This document shows positions 21,761 to 33,964 of a stretch of 64,000 nt of DNA, piece by piece. Under the pieces are notes generated by a model. That model saw only the letters and a program-made list of their open reading frames with translations, was not told the DNA's origin and made no database searches. This DNA is from Aphidius gifuensis (lineage: Eukaryota; Arthropoda; Insecta; Hymenoptera; Braconidae): contig NC_057788.1 of the NCBI RefSeq assembly GCF_014905175.1, positions 13,107,404 through 13,171,403 on the forward strand. Direction: 5' to 3'. A program made the position numbers and the translations under genes. Each line of letters starts with the position of its first letter. The stretch's first letter is position 1.

Positions 21761-23370
21761 TAATTAATAATAATCAATTGTAAAAATATGCAGACCACAG
21801 TATTTGACGACAAGAGGTAAGTAAACTTTTCCACCTATTTATGATTTCCAAAACAAACTCATCGTGTTTTCTTTTTTATGTTTTTTATTTATCTGAATAA
21901 AAAAGTGACCTTTTCAACATGTGTTTCGTGCGTAAGACAAGGAAATAATGCGATTTTCGTCAAGAGCGTCGCTCATCTATTGTTTTTTTTTTTTTTTTTT
22001 TTTTTTTTCGTGACGTGTTCTGCGATATAGACAAAGAGAGTCAATCCGATCCTTCAAGAGTGTTCTTTTTTTCCGTGTTTGATTTTTTTAAACATGAATT
22101 TTTTTGTTTTTTATTACTTTCTTATACTTTTTTTCTTGTAACCCCAACCTTCGAGTGGACTACATTGCGAGAAACAGTTTAAGTTTTTTTTTTATATATT
22201 TAATGTGTTATTATTTATATGTGATGGTAAGTACTCTATATTTTTCTTACTCATTTTTTTTTTTTTTATTCTTATTCTTGATTGAATAAAATACTTGTTG
22301 CATCACGTTGTCGTGTGTTGACTTTTTTTTTTTTTTGATACAATTTTTGTTGTTTTGTAAAAAACGCATATAGCTACTTTAAAACTGGAATTTTTTTTTT
22401 TTTCTTGAATGACAATTAAATATTTTGTTTTTCGAGTATATCATCTCTATTAGTCTTGATACAATATGTCTTTTATTATTTATTTTTAACTTCAGTATAT
22501 GTATGAAACCATTTCGAAACAAGACCTTTTTCTTTTTTGCTGGCCAACGTTTGTTTGCACTATTATTACATTTTTATGATAATTCAATTCAAGTCTATTA
22601 AAAAATAATAAATTAACCTTGAGAAAGGTCTTTTTTTCAGAAAGCTTGGGATTATAAAGTAAGCTTATTTAGGATACTTTTATCTATAAATAGTCGTTCG
22701 CTTTATGACAAAATAATACATCTGAACTATCGTGGAAACTATAAATTATTCTGAAACAGCCTCGTATTTATAAAAAACGAAAATACATGACAAAAAAAAT
22801 ATTAAATAATGAAAATAAAATAGGTAATGATTGATTCTTCAAGTCGTGCAACTCGAATGTGCTATTTAGAAGTATATAATTTAAAAAAACATTTCAGACA
22901 GAAATTGGAATAAAATTTTTTCAATATTACCCTGCTTATTTTGTGTTTATTATATATTTTTTTTATTATAATAAATTTTTTCGAGATATTTGTATGAATA
23001 ATTAATTTGATTTTTTTTTTATATATTTTTTTTTTTAAATTGCACCTATACAATATGAAGGTTTAATTTACACCAACTCGTATTGCCAATACTATCGAAA
23101 TGCTTTATCCAGAACAAATGCATGATATTAATAACTTTCTAAAAGAACTTAAATTAACCAAAAATAAAAGAACAGACACTCGCTGTGATTTTGCTAAAAT
23201 ATGTAAATTCATCTTGAATACAAAATGTGATAGTGTAGTCGTTAAAAATTTAAATAGATTTAGAATAGTATTCGACAGAAAAATAGATAAAGTTAATATT
23301 TTAAGATAAATTAATATTTTATATATTTGAATAAAAGTCAGTAATAGAATTATGATTAAAACAGCAAATG
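21761..23370. other. AT-rich spacer; one small ORF listed separately
   Basis: T-runs dominate, including about 27 T at 21983-22008. No recognisable gene apart from the 69-codon ORF at 23100-23309. Confidence 0.4.
23100..23309 (+). CDS. Small ORF, 69 codons, unidentified
   Basis: From ATG at 23100 it reads MLYPEQMHDINNFLKELKLT, is Lys/Asp/Arg-rich, and has two near-identical contexts of Cys (TRCDFAKICKFI). Its composition looks like protein rather than AT noise, and it abuts the truncated LTR. No family is recognised. It may be one exon or a relic of a larger gene. Confidence 0.25.
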   Translation: MLYPEQMHDINNFLKELKLTKNKRTDTRCDFAKICKFILNTKCDSVVVKNLNRFRIVFDRKIDKVNILR

Positions 23371-24870
23371 AAACAGAGAATGAAAATTATTAAAATTGCA
23401 AATAACCCGAACAATAATTAAATTATGACGGCCGAAATACCAGCGACGGGATTGAGAAGCAATCCAGTCGATTAATTAAACGAGTCACTGACTCTACATT
23501 GACGCTACAATGACGCTTGGCTTTTACAATGTTAATAATTTTACACTTGTCATAAATTCACTGAACAAACACTGAATAAAATTTATTTAAAAGAAGGTAC
23601 TTACATTGGTTGCCGGTAATTTAATCTAGCAATCTAGTGACGGCGTGTACCTTGGGTTGACCTCGGAGACACTCGCAAATTGACAGGTTGACTTGGTTGT
23701 TTTATCGTTAGCAACGATGTACAAAAATATATATAAATATATATATACTATATCGATGTGGCACAATGTAATTATACAAGTTGGTTGTACGTGACTGAAG
23801 ATTAAATTATGTCAAATTGTAGACATAAACGTAGCACCGATTTTACAATAAAATCACAGTAAATGTTACTTTTATTTGAATTTAAAATAAAATTATTATA
23901 CGAGACTTTTTCACTGTACTTTATAAATTGTATTCAATATTGGATGGCTGACCACGAGGTCGTGAATTTGTATAATTAAATATTTAATTATTTTAAATAA
24001 ATAACTGATTATTTATTTTAGCAAAAATGTAATTTATTCTATTCAATATTTATTCGATTAGACAATGTAACACAATACATGCCTTGAATTTAATTTACTC
24101 AAGCAAGAAAATTTAGACCATGCGGTCGTAATTTATTACAAGTTAAATTTGTAAATGATTTAATGAATTTAAATTGATAATTTAAGTAACCAAATGTTAC
24201 TTAAATATTATTGAAACAATAAATTGATAAAATAATCAATAAGATATTGAAATAAGAATAACTTACAGTTGTGCTGATTTGTAGAAAATATTCTGAGTTT
24301 TTTAGAGCAATTAAAATTCGAAGAGGCAAAGTGCCTATGCTAGTTAGAGCTGGAAGAGCTGGTTTAGGTCAAGGAACTAACTCTGACTGAGTGACCGAGA
24401 TCTAGCGATCAATCTCGCTCGATGCTCTCAGAACATAAGGGAGGTGGGGATCCTTCGGGGATGTTCGGTTTTTCTCCTTGGTCCAGTTCCACTTTCCTTA
24501 TGTCGCTTATTTCTTATTGGTTGAGGAAAATCTTATGATTTTCCAACCTTAATTATAATTATTTCTAATTGTCTAATTATGACATGAGTGGTACCGAGAG
24601 AATCCCTATATTTTTAGGATTCTGTCGATATCTCTCATTATATTAATTTATATTTAATTTTCCAAATTAAAATTGGCGGTAGATGCGCTTGGCAATAGTG
24701 CCGGCTCAAGTAATTTGTTGGGGGTGCAAAACCTCTAGCTCCCTTAAATGTATTACATTGACGGTCTGTAAGATGGAGCTAGGGGTGTCAAAAAGTACTC
24801 TGAATATATAACGTGGATTATTATAAAGAAAAATAAAAAAAATTGGTGCGGCTTACCGCCGGACATTACA
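23371..24870 (-). mobile_element. 3' LTR of copy 1, truncated
   Basis: Matches the solo LTR from about 19615 onward. It ends at CCGGACATTACA (24870), directly followed by CCCCCACAG, the polypurine tract on the minus strand. The first 390 bp or so of the solo LTR (the element's extreme 3' end) are missing. Two GACC-N4-GGTC palindromes (near 23953 and 24117) are present. Confidence 0.9.
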
Positions 24871-24890
24871 CCCCCACAGTAAAACCTTTC
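24871..24890 (-). other. 3' polypurine tract, copy 1
   Basis: Minus strand reads TTTTACTGTGGGGG directly before the LTR terminus TGTAATGTCC, the position of the plus-strand primer for reverse transcription. Confidence 0.8.
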
Positions 24891-25124
24891 GTTCAGGGAA
24901 CGAAGTGTACGTAAACGGAAGGCTAGACGTACTGTTCCGTGATTAATTTACCTATATTTTACCTTAAATTTATATTACAGAAGTTCTTAATATCTATTCG
25001 TTGACTCTCCTAGTTCTTGAAATTGAAGTTCTTGGAGTTTTTTTTTTTTTTTGAAGTTCGACGTTCTTGGAGTTTGAAGTCCTCGAAGTTTGAAGTTTTT
25101 GAAGTTTGAAGTTTTAGGTTGGGC

Positions 25125-26407
25125 TCAGGCTCTTTTTGCAGCCTTGGCCGCTCTTTGGGCGTAAAGTTCTCTGAGATCCTTGAAGGTTAAGAATTCTCTA
25201 ACACAATCTGCACATTTATTTGGGTCGTGTTGTTCCAACAATATCTCAGCGCAGTTTGCACAGCTGAGTGGTAGTTCTGGATCGTCCGACCACATATTAA
25301 TTGGGTTAGCGGAGGTTGACTTTTTTTCGAGGCTTTGGCAGTTTACTGCGATGTGGCCAATGTTGCCACATGAATAGCATCGGCGACGAGATACAGGTAC
25401 AGTGAGCTTACACTTGGAGCATTTTTTATCTAATGCTTTCCGCTGTTCCAGAATTTTTCGTTGTTGAATAACCTCTGCTTGGCTTTGATCAAGTTTGATT
25501 AAGACCACAAACTTGGACAACAGTTAGTGATGTGATATCCTGATTTGCAGAATTCGCAATCTCTGTCGTCTAAATTTTCAAATGTTTCCAGCTTATCTTG
25601 GATTAACTCTAGCTTGATAGTAGCTAATTTTTCTGCCAACCAACTTGGACATTGTCCTGCAGAGTGGTCGCTACCACAGAGTTGACATTGAACTTTGTGA
25701 TTTTTGACCATCGCTTCTGCTTTCTGGATTTTGGTTAAATGGTAACGAAACTCATCCCTGTGAGTGTCGTCTAGTCCCCGACTGGTAAGTTTAACTGGAG
25801 CAGTTGGGCATACATTTGTGGATTTTGTTTTCATTTGAATAACATAATCTCTTGGTGTCAGTTCGCGTGGGGGATTTCGATTGGTTGCGGTATTCGATGG
25901 GTGTAGCCAGTTCAAATTTGATGCTGGTTCCCAAGGTGTACTAATGAAACCCCGCACTATGATTGTCTTATATTCGTTTAGCAGGTTATCATGAAGGACA
26001 TATTCCGCTAAACAGTCTTCGCATTCTTCCGCCCGTTTTTCTATTAACAAGGTTTGTTGGTATTTATGGCAATTTAAATTAAAGTTTCTTTCCAAAGTTA
26101 ACAAATGAAACCTATGTAGAATTTTATGGAAACGAGATTCTGAATTTCTGAATGTTTTTGCGTAACACGGTACGCACAACAATTCTTCCCTCGGGTCGTT
26201 TGGTTTCTTTTTAATAATTACTGTGTCTACGCCCTCTTCTAATTGTATGCAAGAGGCTGGGTTGATACCATAGAACAAGCTGGTACAACTTGTTCTTCTA
26301 GCCAAAACCATTCTTTTCAGCTGGACAGAAGACCATTCTATTGAGCACCTTCGTAGTTGGCATTTTCGCAGGTTTTCTGCTGCTATTAAATATTGTGGCG
26401 CTGCCAT
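25125..26407 (-). pseudogene. Accessory ORF Y, copy 1: Cys-rich zinc-knuckle protein, one frameshift
   Basis: ATG at 26407 (MAAPQYLIAAENLRKCQLRR). Frame 1 runs to 25499 (302 codons). The sequence continues in another frame to 25125, giving roughly 425 residues in total. Cys motifs in order: CVPCYAKTF, CEDCLAEYVLHDNLLNEY, CQLCGSDHSAGQC, CEFCKSGYHITNC, then after the shift CSKCKLTV, CYSCGNIGHIAVNC (a perfect CCHC knuckle), CANCAEILLEQ and CADCVREFLTFKDLRELY. The CxxC...CxDCxxE(F/Y) module appears near both ends. The C-terminus is Ala/Lys-rich. I know no homologue by name. RNA binding is inferred from the knuckles. It lies between ORF X and the 3' LTR and shares its N-terminal half with copy 2. 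Confidence 0.75.
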
Positions 26408-26425
26408 TTTTTGGGTGGTATTATT

Positions 26426-26445
26426 CTGTAATAGTAGGCAGACAT
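26426..26445 (-). promoter_or_regulatory. Splice-acceptor-like site before ORF Y, copy 1
   Basis: Minus strand TACTATTACAG|AATAAT ends 18 nt before the ORF Y ATG. The equivalent site exists in copy 2. Confidence 0.5.
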
Positions 26446-26797
26446 GCGGATTTCTTTTAGTATTTTTCTTACCTACTTAATACGAATTTTTCTTACGTAA
26501 TTTAGATCTTAACCAAAAATTTATTATGGTAGTGGCCTTCCTTGAAGAGATAATTAATTCATGGTTAATTATTCCTTCAATCGGAGAAGATACCTTTTAG
26601 ACAAAAATTAAAATTAATGGTTTATAGGAATAATTGTTCAGAGCATAAATTATAACAATGAAATTTAAAATAAGAAAAAAAAATTATTATTTAGTAAAAA
26701 AAAAATTGGTGTTCTTAATTGTTATACATCATGGTAAAGTGAGAATATAGGAGGGCAACCATCCGAAGTTCCGGCATCATCGGACTTCTGTAGGCAC

Positions 26798-27295
26798 CTA
26801 ACACTGCAGTGGTGTGTATCGTCCTGACGTTCGTGGAGGAGGAACATCATCGAATAACCAGTTCCCTTCACCAACGCTGTTTTGGCCAGGTTGTGGTGGA
26901 ACTGTGTTATTGTTTGTTCTAGATGAATTCTTGGTTAATAGAATTCTTCTTCTTTTTCTGAGTGGTCTCTTTGGTGTCGAGATCCTTGGATCCCAAACGT
27001 GTTCACCTAACACGTTGTCGTCATCGGAATATGGCCGATATGGGGCGGAAGCAATTTTTTCCATTGTTTTTTGAAGTTCTAACTCTTTGGTATACCGTAT
27101 CCATTCGCAAACCCTGGCATTACAGGAGAGAGACCGAATCCCCCGTATTCCGTGAGTTTGTCTTTGTGTGAGTAACTATCCCAGAGGTTGATTTTGTTTT
27201 TTCATATAGTTCATTTCTATTGATTCGTCAATGAGCGATCCGGGTTTGGAATCCTCCGGTGATAGGTCTTTATTTACGATTTGCTGTGTTTCCAT
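26798..27295 (-). pseudogene. Accessory ORF X, copy 1: Pro/Arg-rich, one in-frame stop
   Basis: ATG at 27295 (METQQIVNKDLSPEDSKPGS). One in-frame TAG near 27178 interrupts an otherwise continuous frame of 166 codons. The C-terminal part has a basic stretch (KRPLRKRRRILLTK) and ends VPPQPGQNSVGEGNWLFDD. The block QPGQNSVG.GNWLFDD.PPPRTS is shared with copy 2. No family recognised. The basic stretch could be a nuclear localisation or RNA-binding signal. Confidence 0.65.
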
Positions 27296-27312
27296 CTATA
27301 ATCAAATTAAAA
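27296..27312 (-). promoter_or_regulatory. Splice-acceptor-like site before ORF X, copy 1
   Basis: Minus strand TTAATTTGATTATAG|ATG, directly abutting the start codon. Conserved in copy 2. Confidence 0.5.
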
Positions 27313-27400
27313 CAAAGACCAACCCAACACACATATATCGTAGATTTATTACCTTTCATGGTTTACCATGATGTTTATTAAACGTAACTTAATTTTTAAC

Positions 27401-27432
<32 letters not shown>

Positions 27433-27584
27433 TTTCTTGAATCTTATTAGTAATTATGTTGGTTTTAGTTGGGGAATCGGGTGATATTCGTTATTGACAG
27501 GAGCAGTTGGGTACAAGCCTGTCTCCATGGGTTTACGAGATAATTCCATGTCAGGAGATTCTTCGTTTAAATAATCACCACTAC

Positions 27585-29182
27585 CTATTTAGTATGTTCA
27601 GTTTTTCTTTCGTGTAGAAGGCCTGTGGCCAATGTTGACCATAGAGCTGCCAACATGTGTATGGACCATCCGTAAAGGGCATGGAGAGCATAACCATGTA
27701 ATAGGGTGTCGGCTACTGTCTTAAATATATGGACAATAGTAAACAACCCAATAATTCCCGCACTTATATTTCCAAAATACGTGAATTTTCCCCAAGTTTT
27801 TTCCCAGACATACTTAGAGATTTTCTCAAAATCTTCATCACTGAAAATTCCCATATAGGATCTTTTCGTGTATACTAAGTTAGAGCCTGAAGCTTGGGCT
27901 GCAAAACTCCCCAAAACCATTGACCTTTCGATTGGGAACACTATTCTGTCCCTCATATTTTGCAAATCTTCTGGCGTGTAAATACCTGAAGATGCTAATT
28001 CAGTTAATGCATTACATTTCCAACTATCAGTAGTGGCTGGTTTTAATACTGATGGTGTATCTCCAACTACTAGGTTTGGAATGAATTTATACCATATATT
28101 ATCAACCTTGAAAAACTGGGGTAGTGGGCCATTACATGGTAATTGGGTGGCCTCTGGCGTAATAATATGCGTTCTGGGGGTCATGAACGTACTTACATTT
28201 TTACCTCTTGTTATTGGTAAATTGTTGTAGCACTTGCCATCTTGTCTAATTTTGACTTCTATGGCTAAGCACTGTATCATGTGAATTACTTCACCTGCGA
28301 CTATTGCAGTATAACCTGGCTTTCCCATGTACTGGTAGGCAAATTCGTCGGGAATGTTGGCTGCTGAGGACAGGCTTGCAAGCAATTGTTTCCTTTCTAA
28401 TTTACATTGGTTTTCTAATAGATTATAATACAGATCATTCATTTGGGTTCTTGCCCAACGCTCTACGTATACAAATTTTGCATCGACATAGCTCATCATA
28501 TCATGAGTTTCAACGTCTGACTTATCTTTTGAGGTTGGGTTTTGACCTAAGGTTATAAATAATCGGGGGTGTTCGGTAGCGAGTGTTTCAATTTCGCAGT
28601 TCTCGAAAGACTGCTTTGCTTTAAGTGGGAAACTGTACCCTTGGTCTGTTACCGAATATATTGTGCCCTCTTGGCTATCAATTACATCAGCGGTACCAAA
28701 CCAAATTGTGGCATACTTTTCCAAATCGCAATATTTACTTGAGGGTATATTGTCCCAAAATGCATAACCGCCGTACATGTCGATACATGACTCGGCACTC
28801 AACTGGCAAGAAGTTCCCGAATTAAAATGGATTTTGTCTTTTCCTATCTTAACTCTAGCGGTTTGTTTAGTGTACGTGATGGTTACGGAACCTGATACAA
28901 CCACGTTGTTCCAGCTTCCGTAAGCATCCGAATAGCTACCCCCCGTACAATCCCAATCTGAATTCGCACTCCCTGCCAGTGTAACTGATCTATAATTGAC
29001 AATGTCGGTGACAGTTGCTGTATGACCGTGTTGCCGACTGTCACCGTACCGTGATTATAAAGCGTTTTGCACGCATCCCTTGGAATGGGATTAATATACT
29101 TGGCGTTACCATTGTTGATGATTGCTACATAATCTGTAGCCACACCACAATTGAGTACTATGCCTACGCTTTTCTTACTCAT
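27585..29182 (-). pseudogene. env: Env glycoprotein (chuvirus-like), copy 1, lacks signal peptide
   Basis: ATG at 29182 (MSKKSVGIVLNCGVATDYVA). Against copy 2, about 80 residues, including the signal peptide and the FDCTGPMLN region, are deleted. A frame change near 28985 separates the N-terminal part from the 439-codon remainder (28904-27585). Ectodomain landmarks: TSCQLSAESCIDMYGGYAFW, KFVYVERWARTQMNDLYYN, EFAYQYMGKPGYTAIVAGEV, TFMTPRTHII. Near the C-terminus, hydrophobic segments (ISAGIIGLFTIVHIF, LYGWSIHMLAALWSTL) form the membrane anchor. This combination resembles the glycoprotein of chuviruses and related insect endogenous copies. The cytoplasmic tail ends early (ERKTEHTK) because of a stop. 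It would act in membrane fusion if intact. Confidence 0.75.
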
Positions 29183-29203
29183 CTGTAAATTATTATTATA
29201 ATA
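29183..29203 (-). promoter_or_regulatory. Splice-acceptor-like site before env, copy 1
   Basis: Minus strand TATAATAATAATTTACAG|ATG, directly abutting the env start codon. The same stretch is present in copy 2. Confidence 0.55.
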
Positions 29204-29260
29204 CTCTGGCATCTATACAATGTTATTTACACCGGTTTCTACTCTTTTGGACTCTCGCTT

Positions 29261-29290
29261 CCCCCCCCCCCCCCCACAGTAAGCTTGGAC
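29261..29290 (-). other. Internal polypurine-tract-like G-run between pol and env, copy 1
   Basis: Minus strand reads AGCTTACTGTGGGGG followed by about ten more G. It shares TTACTGTGGGGG with the 3' polypurine tract. The equivalent run is in copy 2 at 53771-53790. Confidence 0.55.
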
Positions 29291-29374
29291 TGGAGACGGA
29301 GTTGACTGTTAGTCCAAAATATCTACCTTATTTACTAACATGCGGACAAACTTTGTAAGTGAGTGTTTTATCTA

Positions 29375-32300
29375 TTAATTATATGTAATTTCCTCCTCTC
29401 GTTCTAATTCTTTTAATTTAGTTTTATTTTTATCAAGTGTTTTAGCCTCTTCAGGCGAGATTTTGGATAACCTGAGACGATTTGGGGAAACTTTTTCCCT
29501 TTTTCCACCGTCTATCAGTTCTACTTCTCCTCTATCCGTCACATTTAAGATCACGAAAGGTCCATCCCAGTAAGGGTAAAGCTTCCCTGGTTTGGGTCCT
29601 TTCTCGATGTAAACGTAGTCTCCAATCTTAAAATTTATTGGATTCAATTTTTGGTCATAGTATTTTTTTGTTTTTTCTTTACTTTGGATTAATTTGCGTC
29701 TTGCGCAATCTTGGATTTCATGTATGTTCGTGACTAGGTCTTCCACGGACCCTTGAAACGTGGGTATTCTTTCCGACTCTAGTAACGGTTTACATGACGG
29801 TAGTCTGGCTCTTTTTCCATAGACTAATTCATATGGGGTAAATTTTGTAGACTCGTGGACACTCGTACTATAAGACAAAATTGCCAATTTGAGCCATTCG
29901 TCCCAATCATCTTTTTTATTATTCACATAATGTTTGAGATACTCCCCCAATGGGTGGTGTGATCTCTCTAATGAACCATTGCTTTGTGGATGAAAAGCAG
30001 TGGTTCGGCATTTATCAATTTTAAATCGGCCAGCCATTGCCTTTAGGAGCTGACTCTCGAAATTTCTTTCCCTGTCACTGAGGATTGTGACTGGAGTACC
30101 GTAAAGGCTTACGAAATTATCGATGTAGGCTTTAATTATTTCTGGGGTAGTTTGGTTAGGAATGGCTACTGCCACTACAAATTTGGTCAGTAGACACTGC
30201 ATGGTAAGGATGCATTGATTGCCTGATTTAGTGATGGCTAAAGCGCCCACCACATCCATAGCAATTTTTTCGAAGGCGGATCTTGGTGTATCAGTAATTA
30301 CCATTGGTTGTTTTGTTCTTTTACGAACTAATTTATTTTTTTGGCAGTCTAAGCAATGTTGTATTCGTGATTGGATATCTTCTTTTAAATTTTCCCAATA
30401 AAATCTTTCTTTAATTCTATTGTACGTTTTATTTACCCCTTTATGCCCCCCTATGGGTGCCTGATGGGCTTCATTAAAAATTTGATCCCTTTCTTTTATA
30501 TCAACAAATTCAATTTCATTTGTACAAATAATAATTTTAATTTTACTATTCAAAAATTCTTCTTTTATTATTTCTAGAATTTCTGTCCATTCTATATTGC
30601 AAACTTTATTAGATTTTGAAATGACTACCGATTCTATTTCTTTTTCCAACATAATTTCATGAGCATGGTTTAATGCTCCTCTTATATATTTAATCATTGT
30701 AAGTAATGACTCCCCCTCCTTTTTTCTTATTACGAGAGGAAAATGAAGTTTCTTACCCACCACTTTACAACTTGCTTTTCCTGCTTTGACAGGGTGTTTC
30801 AAAATATTACTATGCTTTTTACATAATTCTTTGGCGCCTGAATCACAAGGTTCGCTGTTTTCTGATACGAAATACATTTTATGGTACTTTTGAACTCGAA
30901 AGGGTTCTCTAGAGGTTATAATATTTTTCGAACTGTGTTCGATTTGAGTTTCGATCTCGTCCTCGCTCACTTCTGAGTCTTGGGAGTCCGAGTCGTCTTC
31001 ATTAATTTGGTCTATATTATTTGGCCAGTCTACAGCTATTTCAACATCAACTGGATGTTTACTTGCTGTAATTTTGACTGTTTTGCCTGTTAAGTCTTCC
31101 CCTTCTTGTAATTCGGAAGAAGGTAGAATCTTTTTGGGTCTGCCCTTTTTTTTCAGAGAGGTTGGGGTTCCTTTTGCTTCCAAAAGTTCCCCTTTTTTGG
31201 GCCTACCTCTCTTTTTCAATAAGATTGGAGGCTTATTTGTTACAAAAGTTTTTAGCTTTTTTGGTCTACCCCTCATTCTCTGAGTGGGTTCTGGTGTTGT
31301 CACCACCTCAAGAGGCCTTGTTTCAACAATAGGTTGAGGCTTTCTATTTTGGTTTCTTGTGACAACAAAAATATCTTTTCCGCATTCGCCTTCAGGTTCC
31401 TCTACGGGGATCCTGGATAAAGCGTTTGCGTTTAAATTTAATTTGCCTGGTTTATAGACTACATTAAATTTATATTGGGCTAATTTTAACCTCCATTTAC
31501 ATATTCTATTATTATTATTTACTGGATTACTGAACCACTTTAAAGCTTCGTGGTCAGTTACTACTGTGAATTTTGAATTATACACATAAGTTCGGAAATT
31601 CACCACGGAGTCCAAAATGGCTCTGGCTTCTTTCTCGTACGTGCTATAATTCAACTCAGCTCCTCTAAGAGCTCTTGAGAAATAGGCGATTGGTTTATCA
31701 TTTCCAATTTCGCCTTGTGACAAAACACCGCCTATTGCGTATCCGGAAGCATCCGTAGTGATGATGTACGGTTTACTCAAATCCGGATACTGTAGAATTG
31801 GTGCGTTACAAAGAAGGTTTTTTAGAGTAACAAATGCTTCCTCTTCCTCTTTTCCCCACACAAATTCTACGCCATCTTGCAGTAATTTTGTAAGAGGTTT
31901 TGCAATTTTCGAATAATTTTTTATGAATCTGCGGTAATATCCACTAAGCTCTAAGAATTGACGAACATTTTTTTGGTTTTTAAGCTTAGGGAAATTTTTA
32001 ACCGCTTTGATTTTTTTTGGATCGGGTTTGACCCCGTTTTCGCCAATCACGCGGCCTAAATAATGTACTTCCGGTTTTAAGAACTCGCACTTGTCTGGTT
32101 GCAAGCGCAGGTTGGCTTTACAAAGTCTTTCCGTCATTTCCATGATTTTTTCATGTTCTTCAAGGGTTTTTGCAAAAATGACTATATCGTCTAGGTAGAT
32201 GAACATAGAGATTCCTTGCATACCGACAAAGACTAAATTCGTCAATCGCTGGAATGTTGCGGGTGAATTGGCCAGGCCAAACGGCATGCGCGTGAACTCC

Positions 32301-33934
32301 CAGTGACCACGTGGAGTTGAAAAAGCAGTCTTGTGCGCATCTTTGGAATCCATTTCTATTTGATGGTATCAAGATGCTAAGTCAAATACAGAGAAATATT
32401 TTGAACACCCCAACTGGTCTAATATATCCGTAATGTTGGGCAGCGGAAACGCATCCGGAATAGTTTTTTCATTTAATGGTCTGTAATCAATTATCATTCT
32501 GTGTCTAATATTGCCTTTAGAATCAGGCTTTTTAGGGACAATCCAGACAGGACAATTATAAGGGCTGTCTGAAGGTTAAATTATACCCTTCAAAACTCCC
32601 CTTTGTACCTGTCTCTCGACTTCTTCCCGCAAATTATGGGGAGGTCTATAAATTTTATTATTTATGGGGAGTTCATCTGTCGTGGGGATACGATGACGAA
32701 CCAAATGTGTTGAACTCAGTGGTTCATCAGGTAATTGAAACCTGTCAGAATATTTTTTTATTATGTTACATACGTGGTCCAACTCTTCCGCATTTAGGTG
32801 TTCGAGTCTTGATAATTATTTAACTTTATCGTAACGTGTCATAATTTTTACTTCATTTATTGTATAAATTGTATTGGTTGGATTTATTTCCGCACATCCG
32901 GAAAAATTGGACTCTGTATTATTTGGAAAAGTCAATTCGTTTTTATTTAATTTAACGTCAGAATTTCTTCGCCAATTTTCTTCTTTTCTTTTGATACTAT
33001 TAAACGCTTTATTATTATATGGATTAAAAATTTTAGTTTCATTTTCATTTTCATTCAAAGAGATTTTATTTAAATCAATATCATTTATTTTTAATTTTTC
33101 ATTTGAAACCCTACTCAAAGAAATTTCATTTAGATCAATATCATTTGTTTTTAATAATTTTTCATTTGAAACCCTACTCAAAGAAATTTCGTTTAAATCA
33201 ATATCATTTGTTTTTAATAACTTTTCATTTGAAACCCTACTCAAAGGAATTTCATTTAATTTTAATAATTTTTCATTCGAAAACCTACTACGGATACCAT
33301 CGTTCTCTCGAGCATGTCGTTTACCGTTTTGAAATCGACCATATTTCTGGTCCTATAATAAACCCTTCTATTTTTGGGTTTTCAAAAACAATAGATTTTT
33401 CATTAATTTCCAGTATATGTTTATCAAAGTTTATAATTACGCCTGTTGATTCGAGAAATTCTGAACCCAAAATACCTGCGCAATTAATAGGTACTTCATC
33501 AGGTATGATTAGGCAGATTATTTCTTTGCCCAAAATATTTATTTTAGCTTTTCCCAATGTATTTATAAGGCCCTCCGATATGTCTTGCAAGGTTTCTATT
33601 TCACCATCATTTATCTCAAGCCTGATGCCTGAGATTTTTTTAATAAATTCGGGGTTTCTCCCGAATCTAACATCATTTTAACCGTTTCATTACCGTTATT
33701 TAGCTTGATCTCTATATAGGGAATAGTGTTAAAATTTGTTGCATTTATGGTGATAACTGGTTTATTTATTTGAATTGACTCTACTTTCTTATTCATTTTT
33801 AACATTTCATTATTTAAATCATTATCTATTTCTTTAATAATTACGCAATCATTATCAGATACAAAACCAGTTGCCTCCATAGCCGCAATATTTTTACTAT
33901 TAATTTCATTAATTATTAGTTTACGTCGTCCCTC
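29375..33934 (-). pseudogene. pol: Pol of gypsy element, copy 1 (protease to integrase), multiple stops
   Basis: In order: protease with LDSGETPN (copy 2 has DSGA, so the active-site loop is altered here); a linker of SRVSNEKLLKTNDIDLNEIS repeats (33244-33055); RT with MPFGLANSPATFQ and YLDD; RNase H with TTDASGYAIG and the tail KWFSNP; three AT-hook-like motifs (MRGRPKK, KRGRPKK, KGRPKK, about 31275-31125); an acidic stretch; a macro-like region ending IEWTEILEIIKEEF; the integrase HHCC finger (GGHKGVNKTYNRI ... CLDCQ); and the catalytic core (IAMDVVG, ILSDRERNF, QSNGSLERS). Breaks: TGA at 32369-32371 and TAA at about 32573 within RT, and frame changes near 33600 and 33300. From 32353 downward 992 codons are open. 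Confidence 0.9.
33055..33260 (-). repeat. Protease-RT linker repeat, copy 1 (63-69 bp units)
   Basis: Three consecutive units encode SRVSNEKLLKTNDIDLNEIS or close variants. The array at the same place in copy 2 has a different repeat. Confidence 0.9.
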
Positions 33935-33964
33935 CTCGCTTAGAGGGACGGTTGCAAGTTTCCC
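33927..33964 (-). promoter_or_regulatory. -1 ribosomal frameshift signal, copy 1
   Basis: Minus strand: slippery heptamer G GGA AAC in the gag frame (33964-33958), a 6-nt spacer, then an 8-bp hairpin (33951-33943 with 33934-33927, 8-nt loop containing the gag stop TAA). Same arrangement as copy 2. Confidence 0.85.

Noticed and set aside
22862..23053. 63-codon Lys/Ile-rich minus ORF
   Set aside because: Composition reflects AAAATT-rich DNA; no conserved feature.
27585..29182. Env as baculovirus F-type fusion protein, as in classical errantiviruses
   Set aside because: No furin-site plus fusion-peptide layout is visible; the N-terminal Cys signature and double hydrophobic C-terminus fit the chuvirus-type glycoprotein better.
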